64,000 nucleotides of DNA from Hymenopus coronatus (taxonomy: Eukaryota; Arthropoda; Insecta; Mantodea; Hymenopodidae), in NCBI GenBank assembly GCA_030762935.1, contig CM060883.1, positions 33,999,501 through 34,063,500 on the forward strand. The letters are read 5' to 3'. How positions within the stretch are numbered: the first letter of the stretch is position 1; the number at the start of each line of letters is the position of its first letter. The translations under genes and the position numbers were made by a program. Under the pieces are notes generated by a model, which saw only the letters and a program-made list of their open reading frames with translations, did no database searches and had not been told where the DNA came from. This document shows positions 12,142-23,856 of the stretch, in pieces.

Positions 12142-12675
12142 TCTAATGTGTTCCATTCTCATGACTTTCTCTACATCTCTGCAACAAATTATTGTTAAAA
12201 GCTTATGCTTCTATTTACTTCATGCTAATTGAGAAAACAATTAGCAGGAATAGTCTTATCACTTGCTTCCTTGTAAGTGGAAGCAAAATAAGGGAGTACC
12301 CCAGGTTAAAGCGATGATCAAAAGCTGGTTTTTATGTGGATGAAGTTCCTTTATTGGTATGGACAGTAGTTGACAAATTCCCGTATGAGAAAAGTATAAG
12401 TTTTTTAAAGCTGAAACAAATAACAAGGAATATCTCAAAAGCGGTCAACTCCACGAAAAAAAATGTATATAACATATATTGTTCGTTTTAACGAGCTCTA
12501 AATTTGTTGTTAAGCAAATTTTTACCTATTTCTTACGGTTTACCAGATATGCAAAATTCCTAAAATGCATTCAGAATAAAGAGGTCTTTAGAGGCTATTC
12601 TCTGAAAATTCAAGATATGGATTTTATTTGCCATATGCATATGTTTAATATACGGTATTTTAATCAAAATCGTTA
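12142..12675 (+). mobile_element. HER copy interrupted by mariner
   Basis: It starts at TCTAATGTGTTCCATTCTC after AAAAA and runs to AATCAAAATCGTTAG, where mariner sequence begins. A last scrap of the same end (TACGCAGAAGAGAAAGTAAA, 13663-13688) lies after the mariner, so the mariner occupies the place of the distal half of this HER. Confidence 0.82.
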
Positions 12676-13662
12676 GGTGACTCTTCACCTTCAGTTTCCA
12701 CTGTGAGAAAATGGGCGTGGACGTGAAAGCGTCCAAGATGATCCACACAAAGTACGTCCAGAAACTGTAACCGCACCGAAAGTCAATGAAAAAGTGCACG
12801 ACATGATTTTGGAAGATTGGCGTACAAAGGTGCGTGAAATTGCTAATGCTCTTGGAATTTCAAAGGAACGTATTAGTCACATCTTACATCAGGAATTAAA
12901 CATGAAAAAGCTTTGCGCAAGATGGTGCCGCGTATACTCACTGTTAATAACAAACGCATTCGCACATGCTTGGCGCATTTTCAGAAGAACAGAAGTGACT
13001 TTTTGTGCCAATACGTCACAATGGCGTAAACATGGATTCACCATACACACCCGAATCCAAGCAGCAGGTGAGGCAGTGGACAGAAGCTGGTTCTTCAGCT
13101 CCAAAGAAGGCGAGGATGGTGCCATCGGCGGGAAAGATCATGGCGTCAGTGTTTTTGGGATGTCAAAGGAATTTTGTTGATTGACTATCTCGAAAAAGGT
13201 AAAACCATTGCTGGAGAATACTATTCTCAACTTCTAACCAAACTGAATGCAAGCATTCGCGAAAAAAGACTCAGGTTAAAAAAAAAATGTTTGCCATCAG
13301 GACAATGCACCTGCCTACAAAAGTGTTTTGCAATGGGGAAATTGAGATATCTGCACTATGAATTGCTGGAGCATTCACCCTAGTCTCCAGATTTGGCTCC
13401 CTCGGATTTCCATCTGTTTCCAAAACTGAAGAAATTCCTCGCTGGTAAGTGCTTTTCGTCCAATGAAGAAGCAATTGTGGCTGTAAATGGGACTCAATAG
13501 CACTTCCAGAGGAACACTACAGAGAGGTGATAATGGCATTGGAACACCGCTGGACAAAGTGTATTGATATTAGAGGAGATTATGTTGAAAAAGTAAATCT
13601 ACTTTGAAGGCATGAATTGTCGTTTTTCGCTATTAGTCCGAGAACTTTTCAGACCACTTAGG
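12676..13662 (+). pseudogene. Decayed mariner transposase
   Basis: Cut-and-paste DNA transposase of the mariner family, in pieces over three frames. Recognisable in order: GDSSPSVSTVRKWAW (12676), VHDMILEDWRTKVREIANAL and ISKERISHILHQELNMKKLC (helix-turn-helix region, 12791-12920), KGILLIDYLEKGKTI (about 13165-13210), QDNAPA with the second catalytic Asp (about 13302), SPDLAPSDFHLFPKLKKFL with the third catalytic Asp (about 13384-13440). The first catalytic Asp is lost: the usual D-E-T-W-I-H-H box reads A-stop-T-W-I-H. A stop also precedes SPDLAPSD, and further frameshifts are present. The N-terminal 40-50 residues are missing. The right TIR ends ACTTTTCAGACCACTTAGG before TA. Clearly inactive. 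Confidence 0.92.
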
Positions 13663-13688
13663 TATACGCAGAAGAGAAAGTAAACATT

Positions 13689-14317
13689 GCAACTGAATCT
13701 GCAAAAACCTGCGACAATGGCCCCTGGACAGTTGAGCAGCTCAGTTCTGATGTTTCGTTACACAAGCAAGATAAAGAACTGGATAATCACCACACAATAT
13801 CAATCTAATGTTGTCTAATATCCAATTAAACCAACTCCCGGGGGATTTGTATTTAGTACCAATACTTAATTAACATTTCATGACATGCAGATGCACAGAA
13901 AAACAAAAATGTGTAGTTCTGTTTGTTTCATTTTTTCCCCGCTCACTTTCCGCTAAACACGCAAATTATCGCTACAAACATTAATCCGTCCATTACACGT
14001 ATTTCCCAAGAGAACAGGTATTTTTTTGTTACAAATTTGCAGATAATGGTATCAGAGCTGAGTAAATGAAAATATGGACATCTGCAGTGGTGTGTTGTAT
14101 CTGATTATGTAATTCTATCTAAATGACCTATGTTTTATTTTACTGTTGCCCTGTTTCCCCAGTGCCCGAACCACAACGTAAAGATGTGTTTGTACGTTTT
14201 ACGTTTGAACACTAAACCCTCCATCTCCTCGTTTGTATTCACCACCTTTTGGCATTTCGAGGCTGCATTAGAATGTACCAAAGTTTTAAAAACTCTGATA
14301 TGTTCCACTCAATTCAA
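13689..14317. other. Unassigned sequence
   Basis: AT-rich, with no repeat or exon recognised. Confidence 0.35.
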
Positions 14318-14890
14318 TTTTTACTTTCTCCAGTGCATATACAGGATGTTTCAAAACGACATCAAACAAAGATGTGGAAATTGTTGGGCATACCTTACGT
14401 AATACGTGAATATAATTTTCAGCTCTAAATTCGGCACATACAAAAACTGTCCAAAAATCACCATGGATAGTCGTACATAACCAGATGGCACGTGCCTGGC
14501 CCACTCCAAGAGAGATGCCGGTTGGTAAGGAAGGTCCCAATCGCGTAGTGTTTCCGTGGTTTGATAAACATGCCGGCGCGGCACAGGTCACCTTAGTAAT
14601 GGAAAGCGTCACTTGTGGGTGTGGCGTATGACAACCGTTGTTCCTTCGCTGCCTAATCCCAAATGTGTGCGATTTTTAACACACACAAAACTTTAAATAG
14701 AAGAGTTTGAAAGTTACGACATCAAGTTTTGGACGAGTCAAAGTGTAAGCTAATTGACTGCTATCTTCGTTTGGTGTCGTTTTGAAGCGGCCTGTATATA
14801 ACGTACAGAAGTAGAGAACGTATTGTTTACAACGAAAACTTCGATACCGCGATGTCACCGGAAATATGTTTACAGATTTCCTGAATAAAA
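14318..14890 (-). mobile_element. HER terminal fragment split by a TIR element
   Basis: Left part TTTTTACTTTCTCCAGTGCA (14318-14341), right part from ACGTACAGAAGTAGAGAACG to the TGTCACCGGAAATATG block (14795-14890). The two parts rejoin to a HER hairpin end. The inserted element lies in the hairpin loop. Confidence 0.75.
14342..14794. mobile_element. Non-autonomous TIR transposon, 453 bp
   Basis: Terminal inverted repeats of about 32 bp: left CAGGATGTTTCAAAACGACA then TCAAACAAAGAT; the right end is its imperfect complement (ATCTTCGTTTGGTGTCGTTT then TGAAGCGGCCTG). TA, or TATA, flanks both sides. The interior has no transposase. A TA target duplication suggests the Tc1/mariner superfamily, but the family is not recognised. 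Confidence 0.8.
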
Positions 14891-14899
14891 AAACAACAA

Positions 14900-15705
14900 T
14901 ATATTTACTTTCTCTATACGTAATATGTACGTAATGAATGCAGAAGGTATTTTATTGCACTCAAAATTCGATACCGAGATTTCACGCGCAATGCATGTTT
15001 TGGAACCCTTCGAATTAAAAACAACGTTAAGAAAAATGTCTGTGAGTGTGTGTGTGAATGGGGGGCAGCATAGCTCAAAAACGAAAAGTCCGTTAAATAC
15101 CAAACTTAAGAATTAAGTTCAGTATCTTTCAGGGATTCAACATGAAGATTTTCAAGAAAATTCCCCCACTTCCCCAACTACCCTCTACATGGAAAACATT
15201 TTCGTTTTCTTAAAAATGGCTCTAACGATTTTGATTGAAATCCCTTACATTTCAGCCATGTGCACGTCAAATAAAATGTAAATCTTGAATTTTGTGGGAA
15301 TAGCCTTAAAACAATTTTATTCTGGATGAATTTATCTGAATTTGGCATAACTGGTAAACAGTAAGAGATGGACAAAAGCTTTCTACACAAAAAATGTAGA
15401 TTGTGTTAAAAACACACAACTATTTCATTGACCGTTTTCGAGATATACCTTGTTATTGGTTTCAGTTTTAAAATACTTAAGCTCTTCTCACCTGACAAAC
15501 GTAAAGAAATGGATTTCTATCCAATAGCAACCACATTTTAAAACATTTGCCTGTGAGTTTAGCCTAGTGTATTCCCTTATTTGAATTCTACTTTTAAGGA
15601 AATAAATAATAAGACCACTTCCTCTAATGTTTATCTCGATTAGCATTAGTAGATAGAAGAATAAGTTAATAATATTGTTACAGAGATGTATCGAGAAGTC
15701 ATTTG
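14900..15705 (-). mobile_element. HER copy, older type B
   Basis: Hairpin end TTTACTTTCTCTATACGTAA is present with a degraded right arm. The other end is decayed (GTATCGAGAAGTCATTTGAA). About 805 bp. Confidence 0.88.
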
Positions 15706-15745
15706 AAGAAAAAGGTCAGTATGTGTGGACAGCATACTAAATTTT
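15706..15745 (-). mobile_element. HER seed fragment
   Basis: AAAAAGGTCAGTATGTGTGG and ACAGCATA match the seed and type B block of a minus-strand HER. It is fused between two other HERs. Confidence 0.5.
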
Positions 15746-15765
15746 CTCAGCTTGATAGTAAAAAA

Positions 15766-16612
15766 TCTGATGTGTACCATTCACAAGACTTTCTCTACAT
15801 CTCTGCAACAAATTATAGTTAAAAAGCTTATACATCTATTTACTTCATGTTAATCAGACTAAAATAGCAGAAATAGTATTATTACTTGTTTCCTTGTTGC
15901 TGTGTTTGCTTTGTTCCTTGCTGGTTTCTATGTCACTGAAATTCCTTTGTTTGAATGGAAGCAGTTGACAAATTCCAATATGAGAAATGAATGTCTTCAT
16001 AGCAGAAACCAAAAACAAGGAATGACTCAAAAACGATGACTCCACGAAAAAAATATATATAACATAAATTGTGTGTTTTAACGTGCTCTACATTTTTTGT
16101 GCCGTAAGTTTTTGTCCATCTCTTACGGTTTAGCAGTTATTCAAAATTCCGTAAAATTCATCAAGAATAAAGTAGTCTTCAGAGGCTATTCCCAGAAAAT
16201 TCAAGATATACATTTTATTTGTCAGATAAATATCTTTAATATACGACATTTTAATCAAAATGGTTATAGCCATTTTTAAGAAAATAAAAATTTTCGAAAA
16301 AAGTTCCATGTAAAGGGTAGTTTGGGCTGTAGGATTTTTTTTTTTAAAAATCTTCGTGTCGCATCCCTGGAAGATACTAAACTTAAATACCAGTTTTGGT
16401 ATTTTACCAACTTTTCTTTTTTGAGTTATCGTGTTCACAGACACACGGACACGCGCGCGCGCGCGCACACACACACACACACACATACACGTGGACCTTT
16501 TTGTGAAAATGCTTTTTTTTTTTTTGATATAGTGGACCCTAAAACATACCTTTCCGTTGAAATCTCGATATTGAATTTTTGGCTGGAGTGCAATACCTTC
16601 TCTATACACTAA
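15766..16612 (+). mobile_element. Nearly full-length HER, type A
   Basis: It begins TCTGATGTGTACCATTCAC after AAAAAA. The seed at 16440-16490 is a mixed CG/CA run. The right side stops inside the palindrome's left arm (CTTCTCTATACACTA), so the hairpin end is lost. The opposite strand keeps an open frame of 180 codons (16130-16672), which is noted as a finding. Confidence 0.9.
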
Positions 16613-17040
16613 TATGCTTATATTGAACACGTACTTTAAGTATGTATTATTATGCATTGAAATGAACAACAATATATTTTGGAAAATATAATAAATAGTA
16701 TAATGAATGCATACATTACCATTGAAACAAGATATGTGCGCAAATGCTTAAGAAATAAACAAATAAATAAAATATAGACACACACGGCACTTCACCGAAA
16801 GCAGCTAATTTCCCCCACACATTTAAAGACACCAAGTTTGAGAATCATCAACAATGTATCTCTAATGACACTCGTGCATTGTCGAGTTTGCTTTATTGCT
16901 GTGTTAGTGGGTTGATGTACACGCATAATGTTCTCCAGCACTTTTATCCAGCAGCGACGTAGTTACTTACCTCGCATTACGCAGTTTCTGTTTTGAAGCA
17001 TTATCTTCTTTCTTCACATGTACCATGTCCATAGTAAGTA
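16613..17040. other. Unassigned sequence
   Basis: AT-rich, with no repeat or exon recognised. Confidence 0.35.
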
Positions 17041-17157
17041 CGAACAAAGGAACATCAGTCACATAGCAACAAGCTTTTGACTATCACTTAAACCTATGGT
17101 ACTCCCTTATTTCTCTTCTACTTACAGGGAAGTAAGTAATAAGTCTATTTCTGCTAA
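17041..17157 (-). mobile_element. HER inner fragment
   Basis: CACATAGCAACAAGCTTTTG through AAGTAATAAGTCTATTTCTG of a minus-strand copy, abutting a plus-strand HER. Confidence 0.75.
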
Positions 17158-18016
17158 TTACTCTCTCTACAACTCCGCAATAAATTATTGCTAAAAAGCT
17201 TATGCTTCTATTTACTTCCTGCTAATCGAGAAAAAATTAGCAGAAATAGTCTTATTACTTGCTTCCTTGTAAGTAGAAGCGAAATAAGGGAGTACCATAG
17301 GTTAAAGTGATGGTCAAAAGCTGGTTGCTATGTGACTGAAGTTCTTTGTTTGTATGGGCAGGAGTTCACAAAGTCCTGTATGAGAAAAGTATGTTTTTAT
17401 AGCTGAAACCAAAAACAAGGAATATCTCAAAAACAATCAACTCCACGAAAAAAATGTGTATAACATAAATTGTGTGTTTTAAAGTGATCTACATTTGTTG
17501 TGTGCTAAGTTTTTGTCCATCTCTTACGGTTTAGCAGTTACGCAAAATTCCGTAAAATTGACCCAGGATAAAGTAGTCTTCAGAGGCTATTCCCAGAAAA
17601 TTAAAATACACATTTTATTTGTCAGGTAAGTATGTTTAATATACGATATTTTAATCAAAATTGTTAGAGCCATTTTTTAGGAAATCAAAATTTTCGAAAA
17701 AAGTTCAAAGTTCAGGTAGTTTGGGTTGGGGGGATTTTTCTCAAATTCTTCGTGTCGCATCCCTGGAAGATACTAAACTTAAGTACCAAGTTTGGTATTT
17801 TACCGACTTTTCGTTTTTGAGTTATCGTGTTCATAGTCACACTGACACACGGACACATTGACATACACACACGGACCTTTTTCTGAAAATACTTTTTTTG
17901 GATACAGGGGACCCTTAAACATATGTTTCCGGTGAAATCTCGGTATTGAATTTTTTGGTGGAGTGCAATACCTTCTCTATACACTATGTACATAGTGCGT
18001 ATAGAGAAAGTAAAAA
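17158..18016 (+). mobile_element. Full-length HER, type A
   Basis: The start is slightly degraded (CTCTCTACAACTCCGCAATA). It ends with the intact palindrome and AGAGAAAGTAAAAA followed by T. About 859 bp. Confidence 0.9.
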
Positions 18017-18229
18017 TTATTGCCGGAAGTATTTTTAGCTTTAAACAGACGAAAGACAGCTTCCTGGGATTTGATTCTAAACAGCCAAAACTGGCCAAGC
18101 GTGGGCACATACTTAATGGAAGTACGTGCACTAAGAGTTAAAATATTTGTGTAAATATTGTATAGTCTTATTTGGTGTTTGAGTAATCTATATGTATGAA
18201 TACGTGGTGTAGTTTTAGTGTGAGTGTGT

Positions 18230-18894
18230 GTTACTATGTATATAGTGTATAGAGAAGGTATTGTAATGCACCCAAAAATTCGATACCGAGATTTCACCGG
18301 AAACATGTATTTTGAGATCCCCTGAATACAAAAAGCGTTTTAAGAAAACATGTCCGTGTGTGTGTCTGTGGGCAGCATAGCTCAAAAACGAAAAGCCCGT
18401 TAAAAACTAAACTTGGTATTTATAATATGTATATCTTGAATTTTCTGGGATAGCTTCTGAAGACTACTTTATTCTGGATCTATTTTACGGAATTTTGCAT
18501 AGCTGCTAAACCATAAGAGATGGACAAAAGCTTACCACACAAAAATGTATAAACCCATTAAAACATACAATTTATGTTATTTACATTTTTCATGGAATTG
18601 ATCGTTTTTAAGATATTCCTTGTTTTTTGTTTCAGCTTTGAAAAACTTATACTTTTCTCATGCAGGAATTTGTCAGCTCCTGTCCATACAAACAAAAGAA
18701 CTTCAGTCACATAGCAACCATTCTTTGACTATCAGTTTGACCTATGGTACTCCCTTATTCCGCTTATACTTACAAACAAGACTATTTCTGCTAATTTTTT
18801 GACGATTAGCAGGAAGTAAATAGAAGCATAAGCTTTTTAACAATAATTTGTTTCAGAGATGTAGAGAAAGTCAGGCGAATGCAACATATCAGAT
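18230..18894 (-). mobile_element. HER copy with internal deletion, type B
   Basis: It starts within the palindrome (TTACTATGTATATAGTG) and ends GCAACATATCAGATG. The G/C-rich central block is deleted, with AAACTTGGTATTTAT joined to AATATGTATATCTTG. Confidence 0.88.
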
Positions 18895-19037
18895 GTTTAT
18901 AAACATTATGATGTAAATAATCATGCAAGCTAGAACCTGATTACAATACAAAAATATTATTGAGAATAATAGCTGTTATAAATTCCAATATGATACATTA
19001 CATGCTGTAAATTTTCCAAATTTCACAGACGCATCAC

Positions 19038-19135
19038 GTTAAAACAAATATTTTCGGTGAAATTTCAGCTTCGATATCTAGAGTGGTGTACACTATTTGC
19101 TTTACTTACTACACGTGGTAGAGAAAGTTAAAATG
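19038..19135 (+). mobile_element. HER hairpin-end relic
   Basis: TTTTCGGTGAAATTTCAGCT, then ACGTGGTAGAGAAAGTTAAAA. Decayed terminal block. Confidence 0.55.
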
Positions 19136-19714
19136 GAATATAGTGCACCATTAATCACAATAAACAAGATTAGATAGAATTGCATTCCTTTTCTTTTCAA
19201 ACTTCTGAACTGCAGAAAACTGGGGCAGATTTCCATTTCTCTAAGCCTTTTTAGCTCAAGTTCATTCAGAGTTTTTCCCCCCCGTTCTTATCTTCATTTC
19301 CTCCTTCTCTCTTGTACCCACGAGAGTCGTAGTTCTTTTTACTTTAACATCCACCCTCAAACTCTTTCGTCTTTGGCTCAATTTCTGTCACGTTGCATTC
19401 CCAGCTCGCAGTTTTTTTCTTCTTTATCTTCATTTTCTTTTTATTCTATTCACGTCCTTATCCAGCAGCTTTACGTTTTGCTACGGTTTAGTGAACTCAC
19501 TTAAAGAAGACAGGCGAAACAGCTCATCCTGTGAAAATGTGAGACCAGTAATAAAGTTTTTTGGAAGAATAAGGGAGATAAAATATCCCTCAGGCTAATT
19601 TGCATTAGACCACTTAGTTCTTAAATATTTGCGTTTGTATCTCAGTTGTTACATTTCTCGAAAGTCAGAATATTTTTCAGCTACAATAGAGGGTAAAATC
19701 GGAGAAATTTCAAC
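19136..19714. other. Pyrimidine-rich unassigned sequence
   Basis: 19250-19450 is T/C-rich on this strand (many TTCTTT, CTTCCTCC runs). No gene is recognised. Confidence 0.35.
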
Positions 19715-20576
19715 ACTCTTACGACTTTCGCCAATACGTATGTGCTTACAATTGTATTCCATCCAAAAATTCGAGGTCGAGATGTCACCAGAAATATGTT
19801 TTGGGGTCCTCTGAGTCCAAAAGCACGTCCATATGTATGTTTGCGTGAGTCTGTGGACAGCATAGCTCTAAAACAGAAATACCATTGAATACAAAACTTT
19901 CGGTTTATGTTTAGCATCTTCCACGAAGATTTTCAAGAGAATACGTCACCCGAAAATAACTTTTACATGAAATTTTTTTTTTAAAAGTTTGTTTTCCTCA
20001 AAAATAACTACTAACGTTTTGATTAAATACTGTATATTAAAAATATTTACATTGAAAATAAAATGTACATTTTGAATTTTCTGGAAATAGCTATGAAGAC
20101 CTCTTTATTCTAGATGAATTTTGCTGAATTCTGCATAACTGATAGATCATAAGAGACAAAAAAAACTTAGCACACAAAAATGTAGCTCTTGTTAAAAAAC
20201 ACAATTTATGTCACCTATGTTTTAGTTGTAGAGTTTACCGTTTCCAAGATATTCCTTGTTCAATTTTAATCTTCGTTAACTCTTCTCAAAGAGGAAGCCT
20301 TCTTTTGTTTCAGGTCTATAGTTTTACTGCAACCATGCAAAGTGAACCGAACTTGTTCTGTATCACATAGCAACAAGTCTTTAAAATGTGACTATGGCTT
20401 TAGCCTATGATGCTCGCTTATTTCCCTTCTGCTCAGAAAGAAGCAAGTAATAAGATAAATTCTGCTAATATTTATCTGGATTAGCTTGATATATATAAAA
20501 TAATACTCTTTTGTAAGAATAGTTTATACGTGGAATACCTAGAGAAAGACGTATAAATGGAATTCATCAGATTTTT
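19715..20576 (-). mobile_element. Old full-length HER, type B
   Basis: All blocks are in order, from a decayed hairpin (ACTTTCGCCAATACGTATG) to GGAATTCATCAGATTTTTT. It has many substitutions relative to other copies, so it is an early insertion. Confidence 0.85.
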
Positions 20577-20704
20577 TATATTCTAGGTCCAAGTACAAAA
20601 CTTTTGATAAGATTTTCACGATTCTTTTACTCTCCATTGTTTATTAGTATGCCTGCAAACTATTATTAGGGAAAAATTAATTGTTTTTCTTCACAATCTG
20701 TGTG

Positions 20705-20935
20705 TAGGACAGGACTTGGATAGGTAGTCATTCTGAAAACGTAATGCCACAGCTGGGATTCAAACGGATCTTCTGGTCCTGGCCGATTGCACTAACCATT
20801 GAGCTGCCAAGGCAACATGCCGTCATGACATTAAATTCCTCAACAGACGCCTATGTTTCCCTTTTAAACCACAAGTGATCTAAAGTAATTTTGAGATGTA
20901 ATACCCCAATAGCAATTTATAATATGTTAGTAGTT
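20705..20935 (-). repeat. tRNA-like repeat S3, single arm
   Basis: It matches the arms of the fold-back element at 32640-33123. It begins TGTAGGACAGGACTTGGATA, has a B box complement (GGGATTCAAACGGATC) and an A-box-like CAATGG...GCTCAATGGTTAG on the minus strand, and ends in the CCCCAATAGCAA block. Only one arm is present here. Confidence 0.7.
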
Positions 20936-21273
20936 TAAATCCCGGACTTTATTGTTTAAACAACTATTAGTTAAATTAACGTTAATCCTGAATGAATAAA
21001 TGTATTTATTTAAATACCAGTATACATTCACTGATCTTCATCAATTGCACGGGTCCATAGACCGTACGTGCTTTTGTAATAGACAAAATAATAATCAATA
21101 TTAAAAACAAAACTGAAAAGAGTGAACATGAAAATAAAAACGAACACTTTAAAATATAGCTTCTTAAATTTACAACACACAATAAATGGCAAATCTTATT
21201 CCGACAAGCCGTATGCCATTAGTGTGCTCTATTGTAGTAAATAAATGCATTTAAGAGAGACATGTACACAAAA
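20936..21273. other. Unassigned AT-rich sequence
   Basis: No repeat shared with the rest of the window is recognised. Confidence 0.3.
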
Positions 21274-21489
21274 TTAGCACCACAACAAAGCAACCTCTTC
21301 CTTAGCTTTCTCAGATCTCAGCTGTCTCGCCTTAAACAGAAATTTACCTATCTTCTCCATGTCTTCCATGCCTGCCAGTAGCGTCCAACATGCTCCTAAA
21401 TCTCCATTCGCGATAGTAAAGGATCGCGGTAAATACTTTCCGAGTGAGTTTGGTTGATTTATGTTTATTGTCTTTTCAAAGGCCTGCAT
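21274..21489 (-). CDS. Possible host terminal exon (weak)
   Basis: A 71-codon open frame ending in TAA. It is charged and mixed in composition (IANGDLGACWTLLAGMEDME, then KIGKFLFKARQLRSEKAKEE), unlike the K/N/I/F-rich chance frames around it, and its GC content is visibly higher than the flanks. Upstream on the minus strand is a good acceptor, CCTTTTTCTTTACAG, with the exon starting near 21531. From that acceptor the frame meets a TAA just before ATGCAG, so either the weaker TATGCAG at about 21484 is the acceptor, or the ATG is the start, or this is chance. No AATAAA was seen close downstream. The protein is not recognised and no other exon was found. Confidence 0.25.
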   Translation of the reverse strand: MQAFEKTININQPNSLGKYLPRSFTIANGDLGACWTLLAGMEDMEKIGKFLFKARQLRSEKAKEEVALLWC

Positions 21490-21531
21490 ACGTTACATGG
21501 CCTTGGAATGAACTATTTTTGTTTATAATTG

Positions 21532-21546
21532 CTGTAAAGAAAAAGG
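21532..21546 (-). promoter_or_regulatory. Candidate splice acceptor
   Basis: The minus strand reads CCTTTTTCTTTACAG, a pyrimidine tract ending in AG. It is 42 bp upstream of the exon candidate, but the frame in between is closed, so the link is uncertain. Confidence 0.25.
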
Positions 21547-22007
21547 AAGATCGTTTTGGCTTAACAAAGAAACAAGGAAGCATAGAGATGTATTCTGGTG
21601 AAAAAAGAGTGTTATAAGTTGGTTCTGTGTGTGTTTATGTATCTGCAATGACTTACAATAAATTCAGAAAGAATAACAGCAATATTTATTTATGGCAGTT
21701 AAAACCAAAATACAGAGCGCGTCTCGTAAACCACAAACCTGAGAAGAGAGAAGAGTCTACATGGTAGAAGTGTAAAAAATTAAGAAAATTAAATACACAC
21801 GAACAAACTTATTCGGTGCAGTATTATTATCCTGAATTTTTTGTATGAGGCTTTATAATTTTATTTGTAAAATTAAATGCATTTTTATTTACTAATCATA
21901 TTGTGAAGTAATGATTTTATTGCATTACTTTATGAATTTGAACGACGTATATGATGTCAATTCATGTAATGCGCTACTTTTGGAGCAGATTATACTCTAA
22001 AAACCCT
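21547..22007. other. Unassigned sequence
   Basis: AT-rich, with nothing recognised. Confidence 0.3.
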
Positions 22008-22232
22008 TCCCCAGTACCCTCTCTATATACTATTGACTGCTCTGTGTGTTCGTAACTGTGTGTGCTTCGATACCCAAAACCGAGCTCTATTCGCCTTGTG
22101 TCTATAACGAAATATCTAACACAGTTATCTCAGTTAAAATGAACTATGTGGAAAGGTGAACTTTCGTAAGAATAGTTTGTGTAAACGATAGTGGGTAGAG
22201 ACAGTTATGTGAAGTAATGCATCAGATGTTAC
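22008..22232 (-). mobile_element. Very old HER relic
   Basis: CCAGTACCCTCTCTATATAC looks like a hairpin end, and GGTAGAGACAGTTATGTGAA followed by GTAATGCATCAGATG is the other end. The blocks between are unrecognisable or deleted. Confidence 0.5.
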
Positions 22233-22838
22233 TATAAGTACATTAGATTATAATCTGTTTAATTTTATGCAGATAAGAGTAGTATATAAAATCATATTGC
22301 TTTACACAGGTTTACACTGTTTTGGTTTATTCTATCTGTACGGTCACCTATAATCTAGCAGGGGTAGGGGTGCTTTCGTGTAATTTTGAATAGCTTTTGT
22401 GGCTGAAATGCACCACCACTTGACATTGCGCTCTCGTTCAGGTTCATCTGTCGATGAGCTGAATACATTTTTTTTTTTTTTTTTCAAATGCCAATATCGT
22501 ATGTCAAAGCGAAAAACGAATTATGTCAGGCATGTATTCTCACTTAACCCCTTAGTTGTCCGATCATATTACCCTCAAAACTGTAACATTAATTCAATAT
22601 TACTTAACTGATGGGCATAATATTGATGCGCGCAGTTCATTAAGAGTACACAAAAAGTGCTTTTTTAAATTTATATTTAAGGACTTTCATCAAAATTGTC
22701 ATTTACATTTTTTGTACAAAAAATGCAGCATACTTTAACGTACATATCTGAAAGTTTGATTTTCCTGGGGAGAATGCAATGTTTTAATGGGTTGCGCTGG
22801 TTAAATGGCTCACTGTGTCAAATTTCACACAAATTCAA

Positions 22839-23697
22839 TTTTTACTTTCTCTATATGCACTATGTACATAGTGTATAGAGAAGGTATTGCACTCCACCAA
22901 AAAATTCGATACCGAGATTTCACCGGAAATATGTTTTAGGGCCCCCTGTATCCAAAAATAGTATTTTCAGAAAAAGGTCCGTGTGTTCGTGTGTCCGTGT
23001 GTTCGTGTGTCAGTGTGTCCGTGTGTCTGTAAACACGATAACTCAAAAACGAAAAGTCGGTATAATACCAAACTTGGTATTTAAGTTGAGTATCTTCCAG
23101 GGATGCGACACGAAGATTTTGAGAAAAATCCCCCAACCCCAAACTACCCTTTACATGGAACTTTTTCCGAAAATTTTGATTTTCTAAAAAATGGCTCTTA
23201 CGATTTTGATTAAAATATCGTATATTAAAGATATTTACCTGACAAATAAAATGTATATTTTGAATTTTCTGGGAATAGCCTCTGAAGACTACTTTAATCA
23301 GGGTCAATTTTACGGACTTTTGCATTACTGCTAAACCGTAAGAAATGGACAAAAACTTACTCCACAACAAATGTAGAGCACTTTAAAACACACAATTTAT
23401 GTTATACTCTATGCTGTTATATATATATAAAGACCATATTTTTCTCATACAGGACTTCGTTAATCTGTCCATATAAACAAAGGAACTTCAGTCACATAGC
23501 AATCAGCTTTTGTCCATCACTTTAACCTATGGTACTCCCTTATTTCGCTTCTACTTACAAGGAAACAAGTAATAAAACTATTTCTGCATTTTTTTTCTCG
23601 CTTAGCATGAAGTAAATAGAAGCATAAGCTTTTTAACAATAATTTATTGCAGGTTTGTAGAGAAAGTCATGTGAATGGAACACATCAGATTTTTTTC
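22839..23697 (-). mobile_element. Full-length HER, type A
   Basis: A clean copy of about 859 bp with TTTTTACTTTCTCTATATGC, the intact palindrome and GGAACACATCAGA at the far end. The seed (22980-23030) has a GTGTGTCCGTGTGTTC pattern, not pure TG. Confidence 0.95.
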
Positions 23698-23856
23698 TTA
23701 TTTTTCCATATACAAAATATATCTTCTCCCATAAAAATACAACTAGAATTCTGAAAATATTCACTAACCCAGAGAAGACTGTGTGTAATAAAATATCTGG
23801 TTGAGATTTCGATAATGCTCATAGATTAGTTTTTGGAGGTTTTCCGCTTTGTGATA

